DNA of 64,000 bases. Origin: Larix kaempferi (taxonomy: Eukaryota > Streptophyta > Pinopsida > Pinales > Pinaceae). How positions within the stretch are numbered: position 1 is the first letter of the stretch; every line of letters begins with the position of its first letter. The position numbers and the translations under genes are program-made. Below are positions 57,055-64,000 of the stretch, piece by piece. The notes under the pieces were generated by a model that saw only the letters and a list, made by a program, of their open reading frames with translations, had not been told where the DNA came from and searched no databases. The stretch spans positions 40,378,501 through 40,442,500 of the forward strand of contig BSBM01000361.1 in assembly GCA_027924585.1 (NCBI GenBank), read 5' to 3'.

Positions 57055-60000
57055 GTATTATCTTGTTTTCTTGGTTATATTTCTTTTGTAGTCATTCAAG
57101 TGGCATGATCTAGCGATCATATATATAAAGTATTGGACTTGGTTTTTATTATGTATCTATCTAGTGGCTTGCTCAGGTTTTAGGAGTTCTTGTCTATACT
57201 CATTGGTTTTACCCTCCTTAGGAGAATGGAGGTGATCATTCTCACCATTACTTGGATTGCTAGTGTTGGCATCATTTTCATTATCTCCATCCATCCTCTA
57301 CCTTCCAGTTATTGTTGTTACCCTAACTTACTACTTGACTTGTGATACGGAGGAATTCCCCACTTTAGCCTCTTTGTTGGATAAGCTTCCCTGTTTAACT
57401 TGTGTCTCAGCTCTAAGTTGCTTAAGTTGTGTTGGCTAGACCTGAAACAGATAGTGCTACCATCATTACACTATATCTGGAAACTATATTGTATATCTAA
57501 ATGAAAGCCTATTCTAGAATGTGTTTTTCAACACACGTGAATGAAAGGCATGTGAAATTATAAATCCAAGAATGTGTTTCTCAACACACACGGATCAAAA
57601 ATCCTAATGAAATGTAAATCCAAGAATGTGTTTTTCAACACACACGGACAAAGTCTATATAAATGAAAAGGTCTTATACAAGCAATGGTTTAATAAATTC
57701 TATATCTAATGATTGCTGACCTTATATACATGTAATAATTATTCCTCATTAGCCTATTGGTTATGATATGAGATGGAGTAAGGGACATCTAATTCTAAGT
57801 GTCCCCTAGAGTCTTGAGTTATGGTTTGCCGGGCACCTAGTTATGGCAGCTCTAGAAAAGATCCTCACGGATTTGTATCAGCTTGGATGTGAGTTGTAGG
57901 CATCTTTCAAGGTTGAATAAGCACTTCCCAAGCAGCTTACCCATTTGTGAGACACTGCCATCCCATGTGTTATTACTTGTCCAGCATATGCTTTAGTGTG
58001 TATCCCCTTTCCTGCATCCGAAGTGTCACAATGTTAAGTCAATACAGTCATCCATTAGCCTAGCCTTTCATTTATCCACCCTCACCCATCACTAGCAAAT
58101 TGATCACAGCCATGAAGTGCGTATAGCCTTGAGGTTCTAGTCTGAGCTATTATTATTATAGGAAAAAATTAAATATCTTGTTTTAGATCGCCAATGACAT
58201 GATTACTTTATGTTTATATTTCTATTTGAATGACTTATGAAGCATGCATTAACCAGTTACACTTGCAAAACTTTGATGTTTTTTCCTAGATCATATTATG
58301 GGTTAGTTTGACTTGGTCAAACCCAGTTTAACCCAAGTCAACTATAGGACATGAGATGAGTTAGACCCTGGATGATATCTATTGATGATATGTAGTCTAT
58401 TATTGGTCACCAGATGGTTCCATGCAGCATTTACAACCTTAGATAGTGATCAATGGATTTTTAATGATTTTGATCATTTGCAGAATATTATTATTTTTAT
58501 TATGGCTGGGCATGGTATTGATTCTATATGATTATCCAGTCATCCATATGGTGTATGAGTATGCATATCTAGTGCATTTGGGATCTCTGAGTCCATTGGG
58601 ATAGTCAGTTTTCAGTTCCGAACAGTTTCAGTTGGCATATGTCTCGGTTTATCATTTTAGTACATATTTGCCATTAAAAATGGCCCGTCATAGTAGTTTC
58701 ATGGTTTGATTTGTTCACTTAGGGCGCTACAGAGGGATTATGGGGTCCAACCATTTGTTTTTACTATTATACCATACTCCCGAACATTTTGGTGCAGTCA
58801 TATTTGGCCCCGGGTGATCATGCAGAGAGTTACATGCATTTTTATATTCTATAGAGGATGCACAAAGGCATAAAAATGGTAAAAATAACTACAAAGGAAA
58901 TCAATTTGGGCTACTAAGGCAAGGAAATGGCATGAGATGATTTTCTATGATGAGTGTAATGTCTCTTACCCCTTCCATAGTAGTTGCATCATCCAGTGGG
59001 GCCTACACACTTCCCGATGGCATTTTATATGGTTTATTTGTCTCCTTGGAGGCTCACGACTTTCTCTATGGAGGTGGTTTTTATACTTTGATGAGTCATG
59101 TTATGTTATTGTTCCATGGGGACACACTAGGGAGATTATATATCACTCCCTAGACCCACCATGAGCTTCATGTTATGTTTTTAGAGTCACTTCATGAGGA
59201 CGCCCTCCCTAGGGAAATTTGACTATGTGGGTTATATTATATTATTGAGTTGATCCATGTACCTTTTTGTTGAGATCATCTCAACCATTGATTAGATTCT
59301 TGTATCTTTTAATCTTATCAACTCATTAAAAAGGTGGTTAGGGTTTTGGTCTCTCCCAATAGCTATTTAAAGGAGAGACCCTCTCATTGTAAAAGGAACT
59401 TTGGCTCTTGGAATTTGATAATAAAGATTTATTTGCAGACACTTTCGGATCTTCTTTGCAGTGATATTCTTAGATGGTGATTGGAAATTATATTGCATCC
59501 TAGCATTTGATATTTTGTGTTCGATCCATATATATTTTTGGAAACAATGTTTTGTCTACAGGAGTGTGACTTCACTTGGGCATTTTTGCTGGGCATCCTC
59601 AACTCGCTTCACTTGCATTCGCTTATACCAGGGGGTTTTCAATAGCTTCATTGTGATCTTTGATTTCATCTTGGTATGTCTTTTGTTGCATTAGTCATTT
59701 CTTCTTGATGCTTAGAATCTAACTTAGGTAGTTTGTTGTGTAGGAAGAGAGGGCGTACTTGCTTCCTTGGCGAAATCAATTTTCATTGGACACTTGCTCA
59801 AATCTCCTCAAATTGATCAGGAAGGCATAGATCATCATCATCAAGGTATCCACAAGATTATCCGGGTAAGATCTACATGTTTGTCATTTATTTTTGGTTT
59901 CCAATCCATTGGCCATTTCATTTTACTGTTCAAACCCTCACTAAAAATAATCGAAAAATTCTCTGGCTCAAACCACCTGGCATTTTGGCAAAACTTTTCT

Positions 60001-60959
60001 GGGTTTTTCACCTTAGGAAAAACCCAAGGTGGGTTCTCAAGGGCATCACCCTTGGAGGAATCTTTGTGGCCCATTTTCCTAGGCACTGGATCTCCTTACC
60101 CTTGCGCATTAGCTGAGCTGACTGATTTTCTTGTGATTTGATGCCCTGTCTGAGACTTGTGCTTTCAATATTGTCATACCAGTTATTCAAGTCCATCCAA
60201 AGGTACTAGATAGCCCCAATCCTGTTCCTAACCTCCCTGCATCAGACACGGTTCCCAAGGCAGTGTATTTTTATATCATTTGTTGGTACCTTGATTCTGG
60301 ATCTGTTAATTAACCTTATATGTCACTTGTACTTTCATATTGGATCAAATCTATATCTCTTAAGCCTCTTGATCCAACCCATAACTCACCTTGTGACTTC
60401 ATCCATAGATCTATGGTTTATCATACCTAACACTTTACGTACTTCATCATGTTTGATTTGATATGGTGTCTTGGTTAGATCTCTCCTGTCAGGAGTTGAT
60501 ATCGGTCTCCCCCATTGTTGTCTTGGGCTTAGACAAGCGAAGGGTGCCTCAATTGGCATGACAACCAATCCTTTGGAGATCGAGGCTCTCGAGGTTCACC
60601 ACTTTGGTTGCCTGTCCCCTCTACCATCCTTACAGATCCACCTTTAGGGGCAACTACAAGTTTGGTGATAACAAGTCCTTCTCACTTTCTCAACTATTTT
60701 TTTCATGTGCCTCTATTGTTGAGAATATCTCCTCCTCTTATCCTCTCACCTTGGCTTCCCTTTATCCTATTGAGATGAACCAAAACTATAACTTCAGTAG
60801 TTAACATTAGATCTCACTCACTTGATATCATGGTTGAGATTCATTTAATTAACTTAAATCACTAATCCCAAAAATTTAGGCATTTCTCCAAGTTAACCCC
60901 AATTAATCTAAAAAGACAGTCACTTTACTAATTACTTTAATAAAAAAAAATTCCAAATC
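57055..60959. other. Gene-poor stretch with LTR-like fragments
   Basis: A tgtaatgtctcttacccctt word at 58957 resembles the LTR start at 28080 and 30405. A tatttaaaggagagaccctc block near 59366 followed by aataaagatttatttgcag looks like an LTR promoter and polyadenylation area. No partner LTR or coding domain confirms this. Open frames at 59767-60141 are not recognised. Confidence 0.4.
57515..57651. repeat. Three copies of an element with tgtgttttt..caacaca
   Basis: agaatgtgtttttcaacaca recurs at about 57516, 57570 and 57624 (54-bp spacing), each followed by cg-ga-a(a/t). The last two have aaatccaagaatgtgttt. Each copy could fold into a small tgtgt/acaca stem. Confidence 0.85.
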
Positions 60960-61930
60960 TCTTGAAAGGTAATCGTGACGATTTCCATAAGTAAGACACT
61001 AACTCATGGAAATACTTATCTAAACTACAAAGATCAACACTCCCTCTTAATGAGGAAGGTATTCTCCACCATTCTTAGCTTATCTATGAAGAAGAAAAAC
61101 TTCCCTTTCACCAAGGCCTTGGTGAGAATGTTTGCAACTAGCTCATCCGTGGAAATATACTAGAGCTTGATTTCTCCCTTCTGGACCATGTCTTGGATGA
61201 AATGATATATGATGTCAATATGTTTGGACCTATAATGGAACATTGGATTCTCAAAGAGTCTGATACAACTTTGATTATCACATTGAATCATTGTAGGATT
61301 CAACTCTTGATCAAATAATCATGTCACAACAAATTGTGAAGCCAAAGAGCTTCACAACTTGCCATACTCAATGCCATATACTCTACCTATGTTTAACTGA
61401 GTGCTACGGAAATATAATTATTGATGAACAAAGAAATCACTATTGAGCTTGTGATAAAGTAACACCCTAAGGTGCTCTTCTGATCTAATGCACTCCCTAG
61501 CCAATCTAAGTTTGAATAACCTTACATCCTTACTCCACCTCCAAGATACCTCAATACTACCCAATGCACCTTCTTTGGATCCACGATGAATTGACTCAAG
61601 GTGTTCACAACAAACCTTATGTTTGTCCTAATGTTGACCAAATAGATCAAGGATCCTACCAACTATTTGTATAGTCTGGGATCCACCAATTTTAAATCTA
61701 AAGAATCAATCTTCTTCAGGTTGGATTCCATAGGTGCATCCATCAGTTTATAGTCCTCCATCTTGAATCTCTTTAGGATCTCCAGTGTGTACTTCCCCTA
61801 ACCAAGGAATATCTCACATGATCTCTACCATACCTCTAACCCCAAGAAGTATTACATAAAGCTAATGTCCTTCATCTTAAAATTTGTGGCCAAATCATAC
61901 TTAAACCCTTCTATAGGGGCTTTATGCACC
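60960..61930 (-). pseudogene. Decayed copia pol fragment (RT end and RNase H)
   Basis: From high to low: MKDISFM-stop-YFLGLEVW, YTLEILKRFKMEDYKLMDAP, LVGSLIYLVNIRTNIRF and VVNTLSQFIVDPKKVHW, then GYSNLDWLGSALDQKSTLG and VEYMALSMASCEALWL. This is the junction of copia RT with RNase H. Stops occur every 10-30 codons and frame shifts occur. It is a third, independent copia lineage in the window, too decayed to pair with LTRs. Confidence 0.8.
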
Positions 61931-64000
61931 TATGAGAATCAATTCATATACAAACAATACCAATATGAGTGGCTCAAATCTATTACCACCCAGTTTTCTC
62001 AGGATGTTCAACAAACAGAAGACATCAACCAGCTAGGGACATTTCAGTCCCCCACCCAGATCAGGAAGACTTCTTCACAGTTGCATATTCTTTTGCTCTT
62101 CCCTTTTCATGGTCAAAAGAAGTTTGCAAAATTTTGAAATCCATTACATGTGTAAAAGGGTTATCCTGAGTGAGTTGCTGGTATTATGACTACTTTGGAC
62201 TATTTTTTTACCTAGATGAACGTAGATATTGGTGATTATTGTTTATCCTGGGTTTTCAACTCACACCTCCAAAGTCAAAGTATGGTATAATATAGGTGCC
62301 TCAAGATGGTGTGTAAGACCTTAAGGTATGATATCATATTTAGAGTTAAACAACATGTTCCTAGAAACATGCATGACCTTTTAGGTCCCTTGGGGACATA
62401 AAAATGAAAAAAAAACTATGTAAAAAGGAGTTAAGGGGGTCAAAAATTAAAAAATTAAAATTAAAATTAAAAAAATTGGGAACCTCCCCCCTCAAGAAGG
62501 GTGCATGCAAGTGTCTTCCCTCATCTAGGGGATATATTTGGTTCCCTATCCTCACTCATGCATGTGTTTGCATGATCCTTACATGTGATTGCATCCTCCC
62601 AAAGGTGGCACCTCTCTCTTCAGTTAACTCCAAACTACATGAGATCCTCCTCAAATGTGGTGAATTATCTCTTCATTTGCATCGATCCCCTCCATACTAT
62701 CCCTTCTCTTGCATTATTAGGGTCTTAGCTCACATTTGGTGCCCTCTCATGCTTAGGTTTATGGTTTTGTCTCTACATATGGATCCTTCTCCAAGTTTCA
62801 TGCATGGAGAAGATCCCAATGTCACATTTTCTTATTTAAGAGAGGCTCCCCCTTTCTCATTTTCGTTGGTTATCATTGGGGGAAAGAGCTATAATATTGT
62901 GTAATATTTCATTTTTGAAGTGTGATCAATAAAGCAATACTTTAGAGTTCAAAGAAGTGTTGTGACCAATGTGTGTATGTTGATGTTTAACATGCTATTT
63001 AACTGAGGTAACTTGTATTTGTTGAATAGTAGCTAGTTTCCATTTTTGTTTCTTCATTAGGCCTTCGAAAGGGTGTTATTACCCAATAGGATAGATCTAG
63101 TGTTATCATTAGATTCTATTCTAGGTTGTAGGAGAGATATTTAATATAAGTATTGCACCAAGAGAAGTAGTTGGAGGGATATTTCATCTCCTTCTAGCTA
63201 TTTATTTTCATGTGCATGTTCTCATCCGAAAAGAAGATCATGGTTATCCTTGAACAAACCTTTTACCTTGTCCATTTCCTTGTGGATTAGTCCCTCTACA
63301 AAGTTCTGGAAGTAATCCATTGATAGAAGCTTGAAAAAAGCACTATTCTCAAACCCTTCTATAACCTTCCCTTATTTCACTCAAATTAAAAAAAAATGTT
63401 TGTAATGCGTGTTTAGTTAGATCCTCTTTTTTCAAAGTTACATATGTCTTAGATCTAATCTACTCATGCATGTCTTAGATATTTCTTGCATATAACTTAT
63501 ATATTATATCATATCTAAGCTAGATTTATAGTGCATGCATTTAAAATTACATTAATATTGCACCTAGGTCATGTACTTTCAAAGAAAATGTAATTTCATT
63601 ACATGCATGTTATTGTAAATTAACGTATAAAAACAACTAATTAGTCTTTGTATCATATTTTAGCTCTCTTTCCAGTCTTTGGACAACCAGAAAATATCAT
63701 GATACAAACCCTTACTTCCATCTAGATTCATAGTCCTAATTGTGAAAATCCTCACAACAGATCTAAGAGTTGATGTATACCTCACAAGAGTAATTATGAT
63801 TAAGCAGGAAAATAGAAGAAGAGTGATCAATACAGTATAATGAGCAACAGAATAATATGGTATAGTAGAACTCGGATAGAAGCAATAATACTTCACACAC
63901 ACTAGTTAATTAATCACAGTATGGACAAATAAATAGTACAATGGTAGAGAGGATTCGAATGCCTAAGGTGGCAATTCGAATTAGCCTCTCAGAGTGATCA
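61931..64000. other. No recognised gene
   Basis: A plus frame at 62404-62904 (166 codons) starts in a low-complexity aaaattaaaattaaa tract and reads Cys/Ser-rich text with no domain I know. An LTR-like stretch (attacccaataggatagatc to ttagattctattctagg, 63080-63125) has no partner. Confidence 0.45.

Noticed and set aside
62404-62904. 166-codon plus-strand frame as a gene
   Set aside because: It begins in a low-complexity AAAATT tract and has no recognisable domain; length alone is weak evidence.

Overview
The window is plant nuclear DNA. It is AT-rich and intron-bearing, and almost all of it is old transposable-element sequence on both strands. The low gene density, the deep decay of most elements, the nested insertions and the Tat-lineage Ty3/gypsy features suggest a large-genome seed plant. 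A gymnosperm is plausible, but this is inference; no marker in the window proves the species. I found no intact protein-coding gene.

Region by region. (1) 0.35-0.86 kb: a relic of a WD40 gene resembling the UTP4/Cirhin/POPCORN family. A decayed tRNA-like element with minisatellites follows (2.67-3.17 kb), then a broken Ty3/gypsy gag on the minus strand (3.2-4.5 kb) with LTR-like sequence beside it. (2) 5.2-11.5 kb: no recognisable genes. (3) 11,494-26,671: one structurally complete 15.2-kb Tat-like Ty3/gypsy element on the minus strand. It has two 899-bp LTRs, a near-matching 5-bp target duplication, PBS, PPT, gag, protease, RT, RNase H and integrase. A second RNase H lies after the integrase, and an antisense extra ORF resembles a plant mobile domain. 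(4) 28.1-32.0 kb: a 696-bp solo LTR with a perfect target duplication, a CGTACGG-rich GC patch, and a 5'-truncated chromovirus integrase with chromodomain and LTR start. (5) 32.4-36.0 kb: an F-box/FBD gene, pseudogenised by a frameshifting 53-bp partial tandem duplication, with a repeatedly duplicated upstream region. (6) 40,400-43,184: a short non-autonomous copia-type LTR element with a perfect 5-bp target duplication. (7) 44.3-54.2 kb: three-level nesting. An old plus-strand Ty1/copia element holds a minus-strand Ty1/copia element (46,295-53,550) in its 3' LTR, and that in turn holds a solo LTR related to the Tat element (50,923-51,822). (8) 54.4-61.9 kb: decayed copia pol fragments at both ends, with one orphan exon-like segment at 57.0 kb between them.

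How the parts relate. The Tat-like LTR family occurs as the full element and as a solo LTR 24 kb away, so at least two insertion events and one LTR-LTR recombination are recorded. Stop codons in the Tat element, its antisense ORF and the WD40 relic mostly look like C-to-T (or G-to-A) changes of CGA, CAA or CAG. That fits methylated, silenced DNA. Coordinates of domains inside broken frames are approximate; LTR, PBS and target-site coordinates were read base by base.
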